This document shows positions 43,527-55,160 of a DNA stretch of 64,000 nt, piece by piece. Made by a program: the position numbers and the translations under genes. The DNA is from Asterias amurensis (Eukaryota; Echinodermata; Asteroidea; Forcipulatida; Asteriidae). Below the pieces are notes generated by a model. It saw only the letters and a list, made by a program, of their open reading frames with translations. It had not been told where the DNA came from and ran no database searches. The stretch lies in the NCBI RefSeq assembly GCF_032118995.1, contig NC_092660.1, forward strand, positions 1,937,501 to 2,001,500, in the 5' to 3' direction. The stretch's first letter is position 1. Each line of letters opens with the position of its first letter.

Positions 43527-44389
43527 TGTAGTATCCAAATTTCTATACACAAAACTAAATTTTCATTTTTCTTTCTGTTTCATGTAACTTCTGTGTGATT
43601 ATACAGATATGAATGGTCTCGACAAAGTGTACAGTTTGTACGCTTGCAAAAATGTTGATAAATGTGAACGACCCCTAGCTCACATCGGTGTCCCTAGCAT
43701 ACATCCGTGTTTGTGTAAAACTACTATCATAGCTATGAAATTTGTATTATTAATTGACCGATTTAGCCCTTTTTGCGGACCATAAATGACAGGGAAATAT
43801 TTTTAATACAGTTTGTACCTTTACTCTGAATCTAAACAATGTTACAAATTTTATACACATTTCCTACAACTCTCCGTCAATAACAATCAGAGATTACAAT
43901 TGAAATTAATACTTGATGATACTTTTATCTGTTTCGCTCTAATAATTAAAATGTCCACATTATTAAACAGATTTACAGGATGCAACAACTCCTCTAGCAA
44001 ACCCTAATTTCAATTGACAGCGGACTGCACATTTATTGCTAAAACAGGTAACAGAAACGCTAAAAATATTTTGTCAACAATTATTCCTAGCTCCAATATA
44101 AATTTTGTAAATTTTGTTATTTTTGTGTTTACTTTGAACCAAAACCCTTTAAAAAAAACAGTTACAGAAATCATTTAACACAATAGGCTTGGAATGTTTT
44201 CTGTCATGAAGCAAGAAATACCAGAAAGAAGTGGACTTTTAAAAACTGTTCAACACCCTTAAGTCCACTACAAGAAGTAAAACGAAAATGACGAACAAAA
44301 TTAGAAGAAATTGTTGAAAATGTTCAAAGAAAACTTACAACATAGGTTGGGAAGCGTTGAGTTGGGGTTAAAGTTTGGTTTGTTTCTTC
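43527..44389. other. AT-rich spacer downstream of ATP6V0B
   Basis: No frame or repeat recognised. The right end should include the ATP6V0B 3'UTR. Confidence 0.45.
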
Positions 44390-47300
44390 TCACTTGCTTG
44401 CAAATCTGAAGCTATTACACTGAAAGGAAAAAATAAAAGAGGAATTTTAAAATTAGAACCCCAACACTGAGGATATTCCCGACATGTGATGCAGTGTCGT
44501 GGCCAAGCGGTTAAGAGCAATGGACTCAAGCTCTGGTGTTTGATCAGCTGAGTGTGTGTATTTGAGTCACAGTCATAACACCTGTGTCCTTAAGCAAGAC
44601 ACTTAGCCATGATGCTTCGTCCTTCGGATGGGACATAAAGTCTTTGGTCCCACAGGTGGTGTAACACTTGTAAAAACAATTCAGTGCACTTATCGGAAAG
44701 AGAAGGGGTTCGACCTGGTGTTCCTGGTTTGATTGGCAGCATATTGTGCCACATCACCTTGTCAACCATTACATGGTGCTATGTAAAAGGAGTAGGTCTC
44801 ATATTTCAAACATAGTCCCCCACACCTTGCAGGAAAATACTGAATGTTGAAATGCCTTGAGAGCGAGTGATGGATATAAGCGATATATAAGAAGCCACAA
44901 TTATTATTACCCCGAATGGTTACTCTTCCTTAACCCATTTAGAGCAAAGTGTCGTCCACTTACCTGCAATATCCCTATGATGACGCCAAATAGTCCAATG
45001 GCGCTACCAAAAATCTCGATAATGAGAACCTTGACAAAGAGGCTTCCGTCCTGGGCGTCGGCGAGGGCAGCACCACTCCCAACAATCCCCACGCACATGC
45101 CGCAGAAGAGATTGGAGAAACCGACAGTCAGGCCAGCTCCGAACATGGCGTAACCTGAAGCGCAAGAACCGATATTAAACACTTAACAAGATCTGAACAT
45201 TTGGACAATGACATATCATGTGATATAACCATGACTGCTTCGTAAAGTTGGGGAGGTAGTGCTTTCGGCTTTCTTCTGATGGATGACACCCAAGCCTACA
45301 TCCAGATGGACTGTAAAGGGGGTAACCCTGTATTAGCCCCAGGAGTGGGTGGCAACGACCCCTGGAAAAAATACTTGATTTGTAGCCCACACTTTGAAGT
45401 GGCCTTCAGGCCCCGTGTGTCTGGCGAATTGCATACAATTTCATTTTTTGTAAATCATGCCATTGCCAAGTACAGAGCAGTTGAAAGTCATCAGAACGCT
45501 TGGTTCAAATTCCAGCTTGTCTGACCATGATGCTTACATTATATGTCCGTCTCCCCTTAGTGTATAGCCCTCCCGCTTTAGTATATAGGCCCCCTTGGTA
45601 TATATGGCTGCCCCCTTGTATTATGCCTCCCTTAGTATACAGCAGCCCCTCCCCCTTAAAACTTACTTGGTAACGAGCAATAAAGAGCTGTTGTTAGTAT
45701 AAAACATTGTGCGAACTGGCTCCCTCTGAAATTTTGAGACAGTAATTTTTTACTGAAATATGTGAACTGAATTTGAGACCTTAGCTGAGGTCTCAAATTA
45801 AAGCATCTCAAAGCACACAACTTGTGCTACATGGGTGTTTTTTCTTCGAAAATTCTCTCGCAACTTCAACGACCAATTGAGTTCAAATTTTCACAGGTTT
45901 GTTATTTTATACATAAATAAATTAATGCATAAATGTTGAAATACACCATTCCAAGTGAGAAGACTGGTCTTTGACAATTACCAAAGGTGTCCAGAGCTTT
46001 TAAGTTTTACAGGCCTCCCTTGGTATAGATGGCCGCCCCCTTGTCATACGCCTACCCTTAGTATACTCTCCTGTCATCCAACTTCATGACGATTGGGTGA
46101 GGGTGGTTACGAAGAACTCTTTCGTGCCAGTCTTACCATTCAATCCAGTGCATTTATCAGACTAAAGCAGGTGCTGCATTCTTCTTACCTGCTAAATAGT
46201 TCTTGCGTAACAACTCCTTGGATATAGAGTTCTCATCGTACTCTTCAAGTAGATTGGAAATAACGATGGCTAGAATAATCCCGTAGATGGCCACCGCCTC
46301 GCAGAAAATGATACTACAAAGTAAACAAACGAAATCCATATTCATTTTAGTTTTTACCCATATACACCGATGTCTGTTAGCACTGTATACTCGGTACTTA
46401 CCTGAGTTCTGTGAAGAAAAAAAATCACAGGCATATTACTCGGGTGGGATGGGAACCCACGACCTTTGCAATTCCAGGGGTCGATTTCACAAAGAGTTAA
46501 GACTAGTCTTATCTCGAGTTAGGAAGAGTTACTCGTCCTAACTTAGGACTAGCTATACGTTTTTGATATCTCCTAGGACTAGCCCTAAGTTAGGACTAGT
46601 CCTAACTCTTTGTGAAATCCACCCCAAGGCAGAGTCATACCAACTAGACCACCGAGATTGCCTGGTGGCTAGAGGCAGTGCAGACCTTATGTTTTAACAG
46701 TAGCTACTCCAGAGTAATCCGGAGATACATTTATAAAAATTGAATATGATCTGCACTTGACACTCATTGTTTCACAGTATCCATGTCATCGTATAACAAA
46801 GAGAGATTGGTTGGTTATGAAAGCATACCTGATAAGATTTTTTGTCCTGATCCGTGGAGCTTTGACGCCCCCTCCAACGATACTTGTACCTGTGGTGAAG
46901 ATTCCCCTAAAAAAGAAATATGGGAAAAATATTAAAAACTCATCATATTCCAACGTTGGGGCTCAAAATTCAAAATTGTGCGTTTTCATTCACGCGTTCA
47001 AGCAATTGACTGTGGTCAACTATTTGGAAACCAGCCATACTTTTTTCCATACCATGGTCCTGATAGCCTGTTCCATGCTAACATGTGTAAAGCGCAGAAG
47101 GGAACCAATTTACCATCGCAAAAAGGCGGAGGGCAATGGAAGTGTTGAATACCGTAGTACGTTTGGTAATTACTCAAAACAAATATTAGCTTAAAAACTG
47201 GCTTGGTAACAAGCAATGGGGGAGCTTTTGATAGTATAAAGCATTGTGAGAAACAACTCCCTCTGAAGTAAGATAGTTTTTGAGAAAGAGGTAATTTCTC

Positions 47301-50286
47301 ACTACTTTTATTCCTATCTGAAAGCACACAAATTAGTCCAACAAGGGTGTTTTTTCTTTCATCATTTTCTCGCAACTTCGGAGACCAACTGAGCCCAAAT
47401 TTTCACAGGCTTGTTATTTTATGCTTATGATGGGACACACCAAGTGAGAACACTGGTCTTTGACAATTACCAAATGTGTACAGTGCCTGTAAAGCTGTCA
47501 TCCTCAGGAATAACTTGTACTAATTGGGTAAATCCTACTTACCATGCTGCTCCGACTACTGAGAGTGAAATAGAGAAAGCTATACCAAGATTGGCCCACA
47601 TGAATGGCTTGACTGACGTTAGAAACCTGTAGAAGATTCAGAAATCAAAGTATTAAAACTACTAATACTGCAGTAACCACTTTAATCCTGGGCTTCATTG
47701 AATTTAAAAGAAAAATGCACAAGAGCTTGTATAGCTTTTACTGGACCAGAATTGTTTTTGCAGGACCATAATCAAATGAGAAAACAAATTCTGAACTATA
47801 TGGAAAGGTTTGCGGTAACACCATGTAATGACTATCTCTAATTGAGTTGGGGTGGTTCTGAAAAGAACCGTTGGTTTCAACTCGACGCTTCGATCAGTAT
47901 GCTCTGATCGTCTTCTGGAGAGGCCAGATTTTCTTTCTCATCGAAACATCCTTTCTCCAGAAGATGATCAGAGCATACTGATCGAAACGTCAAGTTGGAA
48001 CCAACGGTTCTTTTCAGAACCAACCAAACTCATTTCCACCATGCAAAGTTTCAAATCCTACTTAAATTCTGAACTGTTTTTATTAGAACAAGCACTGACA
48101 GAATATCTAACTTATTTGTCTTAAGGTCATGTTAACAATGATGATTGTACTTGACTCACCATCCAAAGTCAAGTCTGTAGATTTGGCCTGTCAGAAGATA
48201 CGCAAAAACTGTAAATAAAAAAAAGATTATTTAAGTTAGCTTGTACATACAATATCTCCTGACTCTTAGCTAAATTTTACAACATGTACATCATCATTTA
48301 TTTGTTGCTGACCTACTACAGTACTACAGGGGTCGAAATTGCCACAAGCCCGCTAGCCTGGATTTACAGCCGGGCTACTGATTTTTCCAGTTTGATAGCC
48401 CGACAGGCTAGTGGAAAAATAATGCAAAAATCATCATCACAAACAATAATGAACTGTGCTATGGTGTATTGTAAAGTTTGTGCCGTGACTCGAGACATAA
48501 TGTCTTTTTTCGGGCTACCAAAATCTCATCAGGGCTACTAAAAAGTCTTGGTTACTGGCCCTGCTGACTACCATGAAAATACACTTAATTTCGACAGTAA
48601 CTTGTGGAAATGGACTACATGTCATACAAGAATTTCCAATGCCAGCATAATACAGTTTATATCAATGAGTGTTTACACTTCCTGTTTGGTTTCAACTGTG
48701 ATCAAAATCTGTCCTTTCTTTATTTGAGTCACTTGCTAATATTGTATCCAGAGCCTTTTGAAATGATTTCCTGTTGATTTTAAAGGCACTGGCCATTTTT
48801 GGTAATTGTCAAAGACAAGTGTTCTCACTTGGTTTATCCCAACACACTTATTTTGTTTGTCCCAATTGTAATTTATTTAGTTCCTAATGTTTGCTTAAAT
48901 ATTTCTTGACAATGATGTACTTTTATTTGTTGTAAAGACTGAGTCTCTGCCTGTCAGTACGAATGTACCAAGTAGTGATTAATGGGTACTCAGATCTTCT
49001 CCTAAAAAATTAGAGTGATACATCATTATTATACCAACCGAATAAATCCAAAATATTAGTTTGCTGACGCTTTCACTTAGGACGTAATTGATTGTCAAAG
49101 TTTCAGCCAAAAAGACTTCGTGAAATAAATAGTACATTCCCTTGTAATGCAAAAATGTGCGTCAAGTTCATCCCAACAAAAGTAAAACATTTGTTAAACC
49201 TCCAGTTAGGCATGTTATCAGAAGTAAGAAAAATGGGCGCACCACATGATGGAAAGAATCTTAATACAATCAAGTGTCAGATAATGTTTTATATTATTAT
49301 CAAGCAAGGAAGTCAAAGTAGTAAATCTTGAAGTTATATTTATCGCAATTTGTGGGATGTGGAAAGTATCAATCAGAAATAAAAGATCCCATTTTTTAAC
49401 AAGAAACTAGTTAACCATGTGAATGAAGATTGTTTCTTTAAAATTAAATGTACTTTTTTCTACAAATTTTAACATTTTTACACACTCAAATTTTCACTCA
49501 GCCACCGGCCATCATGCCTTCCAAAATATGTCCTTGTTATTAGTCAGTTGGTTGTCAATCAAATGAGATATCCCTTTTTGTAAAAAAGAGGGATAACTTT
49601 CCGTATGGCGCCACCACCTTTTCACTCATTTTTACAAAAATGGATATCTCATTGAGGTAAATTAGATACAGTATTATTTAATGTCGAATAAAAAAGTGGT
49701 GCGCCATACGGAAACTTTTCCAAAATGAGTGAAAAAGTGTTGGTGCCATACAGGTTATTCCTAAAATAGCTGCGATTATCATCATCCATGTAGTAATAGT
49801 AAAATATCAACGGCACACAGTGAAATTGTGCATGTTTTCACTTTACAGACCAGTCAAGATGATTGATTGATGGTCAAGACTCAAGTCGTTTCCATTTTGA
49901 TTTTTTGAGTGAATGGAATTATAATTAGTGAAATAGTTGAATCATAATTAAAAATAAAAGACCTCCATATCAATTAATGACAAGGTAATACAAATTATAA
50001 TGGGAATGTGAGATTGTCACTGGTACAATAATGAAAGGTCGTATAAGATTATTAATGAGCAATGGTACAACATTCACAATTAATTAGAGTACCACTGGTG
50101 ACTGATAAATTATTTTATCCATCAATTTCTCAATCGTGTGAGAGTGGTGTCACTGTATTGAAATAACATGAAAACTATCGCCGATAACACTCACATAAAC
50201 ATTTGTGAATTTAAACGATCTTACTTACATATTCCGATGAAAATTAAAGCCAATAGAAGCGTGACGGTATAGCTGTAGTAACCCAT
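44390..50286 (-). CDS. ATP6V0B: V-ATPase 21-kDa proteolipid subunit c''
   Basis: Seven minus-strand exons: 50229-50286, 48160-48208, 47543-47626, 46829-46906, 46189-46313, 44964-45154, 44390-44419; 204 aa, against 205 in human. It forms part of the membrane ring of the V0 sector, which carries protons into endosomes, lysosomes and secretory organelles. Recognisable blocks are [47 protein letters not shown] (proton-carrying Glu at 95), [27 protein letters not shown] and [15 protein letters not shown]. These are near-identical to the vertebrate protein from memory. The N-terminus has the extra helix that distinguishes c'' from c. The tail CNSFRFASK on a 30-bp last exon does not resemble the human tail and is the least certain part. 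Introns hold several MITE copies and one SINE. Confidence 0.95.
44494..44905 (+). repeat. tRNA-derived SINE type A, full length
   Basis: The head resembles a Leu/Ser-type tRNA (TGTCGTGGCCAAGCGGTTAAGAGC, then a diverged B box). The body is CTTAAGCAAGACACTTAGCCATGATGC, AGTGCACTTATC, AGAGAAGGGGTTCG and TACATGGTGCTA. It ends GATATATAAGAAGCCACAATTATTATTA. It lies in the last ATP6V0B intron, opposite to the gene. Confidence 0.9.
45655..46003 (-). repeat. M1 copy inside a TTAGTATA repeat, ATP6V0B intron 5
   Basis: Reverse-oriented M1 set into a CT-rich repeat (CCCTTAGTATA and CCCTTGGTATA words) that continues on both sides (45545-45655 and 46010-46065). The host repeat is therefore older. Confidence 0.85.
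46365..46690 (-). repeat. tRNA-derived SINE (type B) split by M2 foldback
   Basis: A reversed SINE (TGTTAGCACTGTATACTCGG, then GGGTGGGATGGGAACCCACGA with the inverse of a B box) is interrupted at 46477-46625 by an M2 foldback and resumes AAGGCAGAGTCATACCAACTAGACC. M2 jumped after the SINE. ATP6V0B intron 4. Confidence 0.88.
47165..47495 (-). repeat. M1 copy, ATP6V0B intron 3
   Basis: TTTGGTAATTACTCAAAACA through GTGAGAACACTGGTCTTTGACAATTACC to GTACAGTGCCTGTAA. Its end lies about 50 bp from exon 3. Confidence 0.87.
47835..48060. repeat. Foldback element M12, ATP6V0B intron 2
   Basis: TTGGGGTGGTTCTGAAAAGAACCGTTGG, GATCAGTATGCTCTGATCGTCTTCTGGAG and the reverse of both arms. Outer words TTTGCGGTAACACCATG and CATGCAAAGTTTCAAATCCTAC are shared with the other copies. 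Confidence 0.92.
49587..49755. repeat. MITE family M5, second copy (ATP6V0B intron 1)
   Basis: Same termini and the same ATATCTCATTGAGGTAAATTAG core as at 26.1 kb. A further short partial end (GTGTTGGTGCCATACAGG) follows directly. Confidence 0.9.
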
Positions 50287-50520
50287 CGTGTCTCTTATAG
50301 TTTAACCTAGTCCTAATACTCGAAAACTGTGAAAATAAGGTCACTACATACTCCCCGAATTGCATAAAATACAACGAATGATGAATTTAGTAATCAGACT
50401 GGTACCGAAAGTAAATGTTTTAGTCATTTCCTGCCCGTGTAAACTCATGAGGGCATAGTTATGTAGTCTAGGAGCCAGGTTGTAGAACCCGTGATGTGAC
50501 GTCACGGTGTGTAGTCTTTC
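50287..50520 (-). promoter_or_regulatory. Probable ATP6V0B promoter with CRE-like site
   Basis: A full TGACGTCA octamer at 50497-50504, within a longer GTGACGTCAC palindrome, about 211 bp upstream of the ATG. CRE sites are common in housekeeping promoters, but this sequence also occurs by chance inside MITEs in this window. Confidence 0.35.
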
Positions 50521-50816
50521 ATTTCACGCGTCCGTTTTCTGTTAAATATTTAGAACAATTTAATTTGTCATGGTAACTTGAAAATGTATCATTATCGTTG
50601 AATAATAACATTAAAATATTATTTTTTAAAAATGTTTGACAACAAGTTGGCAATAAAAGCTATGGCAAATAGGACTAAATAACGATTTCGTTAGTGTAAA
50701 GAACAACCCACTACTGCAACGTGCACGTAATGAAGACTAGCAACGTTCATAAAAGAGGAGGGGGGAGGGGCGCTGGGATAAACTGATTGTTGTTTAAAGC
50801 ATGGAGGAAGAATGTT

Positions 50817-51170
50817 TAAAGGTACTGGACACTATTGGTAATTACTCAAAATAATTGTTAGCATAAAAACTTACTTGGTAACGAGCAATGGACAGCTGTT
50901 GACATTATAAATAGTGCGAGAAACGGCTCCCTCTGAAGTAACATCGTTTTTTTTGAGAAAGAGGTAATATTATCACCAACTAAAATATTTTAATTGAATT
51001 CGAGACCTCAGCCGAGGTCTCAAATTCAAGCATCTGAAAGCAAGCAACTTGTGCGCCAAGGGTGTTTTTTCTTCCATTGTTCTCTCGCAGCTTCAAAGAC
51101 CAATTGAGTTTGAGTTTTCACGGGCTTGTTATTTTATGCATTTAGATAGGTGTCAAGTGCCTTTAAAGAC
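50817..51170 (-). repeat. M1 copy upstream of ATP6V0B
   Basis: TTTAAAGGTACTGGACACTATTGG starts the copy. The hairpin is GAGACCTCAGCCGAGGTCTC. The far end is shortened after ATTTTATGCATTTAGA but regains GTCAAGTGCCTTTAAAG. Confidence 0.88.
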
Positions 51171-52217
51171 CCTTGATCCTTCAGCACCTTGAGGGTGATT
51201 CTTTCTGCTATTGTTTTTGCGCTTTATAAATTTCTTCTTATTATTATCCTAGGTTCGATTCGATCCGAAGAATAAATTCGCGAAAAGTTATAAATATTCC
51301 ATTAAAATTATTGAACAAAATATATCTTGTAATAATAAGTGGTTAATTATATTTGTTTAATTTATTTATATTGCAATGGGTTACATCATGGTTACTCTAG
51401 CATTCATGTAGGGTTCTTGGAACATGATCAGGTAGTTGTCTTTCAATTATAGTCCGAAATGTATCCCCACTTACTCGAAGCAAATCATAAATTGAGAGAG
51501 AAAAGAGGCCTATGAACTTCAACTTGTTAAATATGGGGCAAATAAATAATATGCAAAATAAATACAGCACATAAAAGCAAACTAACCCAAAAAGATGTTT
51601 TCTTACAAAATGTCTTTTATTGCAACCATTTCTATAGCATTGTTGGTCATTTGTACAAGACAACACAAATACAATTGTGTCTGAAAAACATAAGAATACA
51701 ACTACCTGAAAGTGCCCTATTTATGTTGTTGTTAAATACAATTGTGCAATAAGCTTATACTTTTGTGGGTAAACTAAAAGACAGCACCTACACATGAGGT
51801 TTACATTGATGAAAGAAATACTTATTTTAATGAGAAGTCTTATATAATAACAGTGTCTTATAATTGAAGAATTGTGAGAAGGTACCAAGTGTCCAAAGTC
51901 ACTTTGTACTTTGCAAAAGGTATGAAGTGTACAGGCAATGTGGCTAGCCACGAAGTGTTCTGACACCGTATGATCACCGATTCCCATAAAAACCACACAG
52001 TCGAACATCAGGTGTTTTTGACTCATGTTTCAACTTGTCCAACATACATTATAAGCAACCTACTACAACTAGTACAATGTCAAGAAAACAAGCCATTACT
52101 TGTTAGATACATATCTGTAATGCAGTCATAATCTAATCTTGTTCTTTTTCAGCTCTCAGCTCGTGTATACGTGTGTATCTAGTTTGTCTGGCAATAAGGG
52201 AATGGAACAAAAGTAAC
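51171..52217. other. Intergenic spacer, no feature recognised
   Basis: Unique-looking, AT-rich. Frames of 90-100 codons on the minus strand (51397, 51721) show no domain, splice pattern or codon bias that would support a gene. Confidence 0.45.
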
Positions 52218-52425
52218 ATTAGTAGGATTTGAAACTTTGCATGGTGGAAATACGATATAGAAAGGTTTGCGGTAACACCATGCAGCATCAGAGTCCAGCT
52301 TTCTCCAGAAGACGATCAGAGCATACTGATCGAAACGTCGAGTTGAAACCAACGGTTCTTTTCAAAACCACCCCAACTCATTAGAGATAGTCATTACATG
52401 GTGTTACCGCAAACTCTTCTATAAA
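52218..52425. repeat. M12 copy, single-arm
   Basis: GATTTGAAACTTTGCATGGTGG, TTGCGGTAACACCATG, CTCCAGAAGACGATCAGAGC and GGTGTTACCGCAAACTCTTC. It is rearranged relative to 47.8 kb. A related short hairpin is at 27365-27490, in PLPPR-b intron 1. Confidence 0.85.
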
Positions 52426-52872
52426 AGCAACATTGTTTGCTTCACTTCTTCCTACATAAATATTTGTCCAAAGGCAAAACAAAAAAATCAGACAAAAAAA
52501 AGTAGGAAGAACATTATCATGCTCGTAAAATTTCAATCCCAAATACACCATGGTCATAGCAGCCACACTCTTACTCAACTTCTTTTAAATTATTTACAAC
52601 TACGACGAAAACAAAATGGAATGTTTAATGTTAAAAATAAACTTTGTACAATTTTTTATGTAGAAAAATACACTTTAAATCCAACTAAATTTACAGAGAG
52701 ATTTTTGGTTATAGTTATGTTCTCTATTTATAAATGTAAAGAAAATATTTTACAGACCTACAGACCTCAAAACCCACACAGAACAATGTTTAAATACCTC
52801 TAACATTTTTACACATGACATTTATGTGGATACGGATTCAACCAATTTACTAAGAAACTTAAGAAATTAGTT

Positions 52873-53217
52873 TTATAGGCACTGGACACCTTTGGTAATT
52901 GTCAAAGACCAGTATCCTCACCTGGTTTATCCCAACATATGCATAAAATGAAAAACCTGTGAAAATTTTGTCTCACTTGGTCATCAAAGAAAAAACACCT
53001 TTGATGCACAATTTTGTGTGCTTTCATATGCTAAAAATAGGTTTCTAAGGCTTTTATTATTTGACTGAGAAATTTCCTCTCAAAAACTGTGTTACTTCAG
53101 AGGGAGTAGTTTCTCACAAAGTTTTATAATCGCAACAGCTCCCCATTGCTTGTACCGAGTAAGTTTTTCTGCTCACAATTATTTTGAGTAGTTATCAATA
53201 GTGTCCAGTACCTTTAA
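52873..53217 (+). repeat. M1 copy
   Basis: TATAGGCACTGGACACCTTTGG to ATCAATAGTGTCCAGTACCTTTAA. Both inverted ends are recognisable. Confidence 0.88.
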
Positions 53218-54234
53218 GGCTAAAGAAAACCTCTGGAGAAAGGACTGTATTTATATGTACAATGGAAGGTCCCTACAAAATAATGTGTAAAATTTTTAAT
53301 ATTTTGTTAATCATGGCACTGGTATAGAATCATAACTGACGACAGTTATTAACTACAAATTGAATTTAAAAACAAAACTTTAACAAGATAACAGTGCTCA
53401 AACTCCCCCAAACTGCCCCCCCCCAAAAAAAATAAATAAATAAATAAATTATAATTAATAAATGAAATTCAATAAAGAGCATCATACAAAATTCCTATTA
53501 ATAAAAAAAGAGTCAATTATTAATGTACAATTGGTTACATTTATAGCTTTGGGTGAGTGCTTTGTCCTTCAATATATAATTTACTTCAGAAGACTCAAAA
53601 GTGTTTAAAAATAATAACAAACTTCAAAATTTGCATTTAAATTTGTAAAAAAGGAATTTATAATAAAAAATGGTTTATTATAAATTAACATAAAGGCTTA
53701 ATATAACTCTAACAAAATGACACACACATAATCCACAGGCACATCTTGGAGTCAGAGCTGCTTAACCAGTTAAAGCAGCTAAGCACAACAACATTATGCT
53801 TACCAGAATAAGGTCACCAGCCAAACTATAATGTTACATGTACAATTTGTGACTGGTTTCCTGCTCATTTCTGCTTAGCAGAAATTTGCCTTCAAAAGCA
53901 GCTCTCTGAAATTGGGCCCGCTATTAGAAATAATACTCTGATCTACTTAAAATACTGCCTTATTGCTCTTACAACTGCAAAGCTGCAGTCCTGTTAAGTT
54001 GTTATAGTTACTGTATCATGGCCTCTGTCGCCCCTGGTATTGGCCTTGGTGCCCCTTCAAAAGTTTCCCATAAACTATAAGATTGTCCAATGCAAGTGCA
54101 ATTTGTAACATGTCTGTATGTAAATATCAAAATGCATTATTAGAGACTGCACTGTTCATCTATGATCAGACAAACCCTAAACAAATGGGGACATATTCAG
54201 TGTTTTAATCGAGCGGCCATGAACTTCCCAAGCA
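53218..54234. other. Spacer downstream of TTLL7
   Basis: AT-rich, with a C-run and (AAAT) patch at 53410-53450 and M13 at 53755-53925. Probably TTLL7 3' flank. No gene seen. Confidence 0.45.
53755..53925. repeat. MITE M13
   Basis: CAGAGCTGCTTAACCAGTTAAAGCAGC and the inverted TTCAAAAGCAGCTCTCTGAAATTGGGCCC. Similar words (CTCAATTTCAGACAGCTGCTTAAC and GCTAAAGTAAACAG) occur across 38970-39410, probably one split copy. Confidence 0.78.
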
Positions 54235-55095
54235 GTTCCCTCTCAAAAGTTCATCCTCATTTCGACAAAACCAAGTACCATCACAAATAGTCTTCTTTCA
54301 AGGTATTGCATTGTGCTTTCATGAATTGTCCAAGGAAAAGCGAGGGTAAAGGCGTGATATTTGTTTGCTGATCTACAAAACCAAGTACCATCAATAGTAG
54401 TCTTCTTTCAAGGAAAAGCTAGTTGGCGAGAAGTGTGACACTCATTGGCTGACCTACAAAACCAAGTACCATCATAGACTTCTTTCAAGGGACTTTTATC
54501 GTGTTCTCATGAATTGTTCAAGGAAAGGCTAGGGTAAAGGCGTGGGACATTTGTTGGCTGATTGTACAAAACCAAGTACCATCATTAGTAGTCTTCTTTC
54601 AAGGTACTACATCGTGCTCTCATGAATTGTTCAAGGAAAGGATTGGGCAGAGGCGTGACATTCATTGGCTGATTGGCGTCAACAGTTCAAATCCTCAGCG
54701 CTACAAACCTGAGTACTCTTACTGGTAGTCTTCTTTCAAGGCACTGCATCGTGCTCTCATGAATTGTTCAAGGAAAGGCTTGGGCAGAGGCGTGACATTC
54801 ATTGGCTGATCGGCGTCAACAGTTCAAATCCTCAGCGCTACAAACCTGAGTACTCTTACTGGTAGTCTTCTTTCAACGCACTACATCGTGCTCTCATGAA
54901 TTGTCCAAGGAAAGGCTAGGGCAGAGGCGTGACATTCATTGACTGATCGGCGTCAACAGCTCAAATCCTCAGCGCTACAAAACTGAGTACTCTTACTGGT
55001 AGTCTCCTTTCAAGGCACTACATCGTGCTCTCATGAATTGTCCAAGGTTAAGCTAGGGTAAAGGCGTGACATCCGTTGGCTGATCGGCGTCATGA
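54235..55095. repeat. Tandem repeat at the 3' end of TTLL7
   Basis: The marker CATGAATTGT[TC]CAAGG recurs at about 54320, 54508, 54621, 54759, 54895 and 55032, so the last units are about 137 bp apart. Each unit also holds TCTTCTTTCAAGG, a GTACCATCA or GAGTACTCTTACTGG segment and GGCGTGACATTCATTGGCTGA. Left-hand units are shorter and more diverged. The right-most unit contributes the TTLL7 stop codon; the others are 3'UTR or downstream. Confidence 0.85.
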
Positions 55096-55160
55096 CCGTG
55101 GGACTACTGGAGCTATTCCATGTGCTCATCCTCAGGCTGGATGGTCTCAGCTGGACAGGC
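55031..55160 (-). CDS. TTLL7: TTLL7 terminal exon, overlapping a tandem repeat
   Basis: The acceptor CTTTCAG precedes RPVQLRPSSLRMSTWN and a Ser-rich tail ending LYPSLTLDNS before TGA at 55031-55033. The last roughly 60 coding bases are one unit of the 137-bp repeat that continues downstream to about 54300. The other units carry a stop in the same frame where this one reads CGG. Confidence 0.82.

Noticed and set aside
44494-44580. Functional tRNA-Leu or tRNA-Ser gene
   Set aside because: The acceptor stem does not pair, the B box is diverged and the sequence continues into a SINE body that recurs elsewhere.
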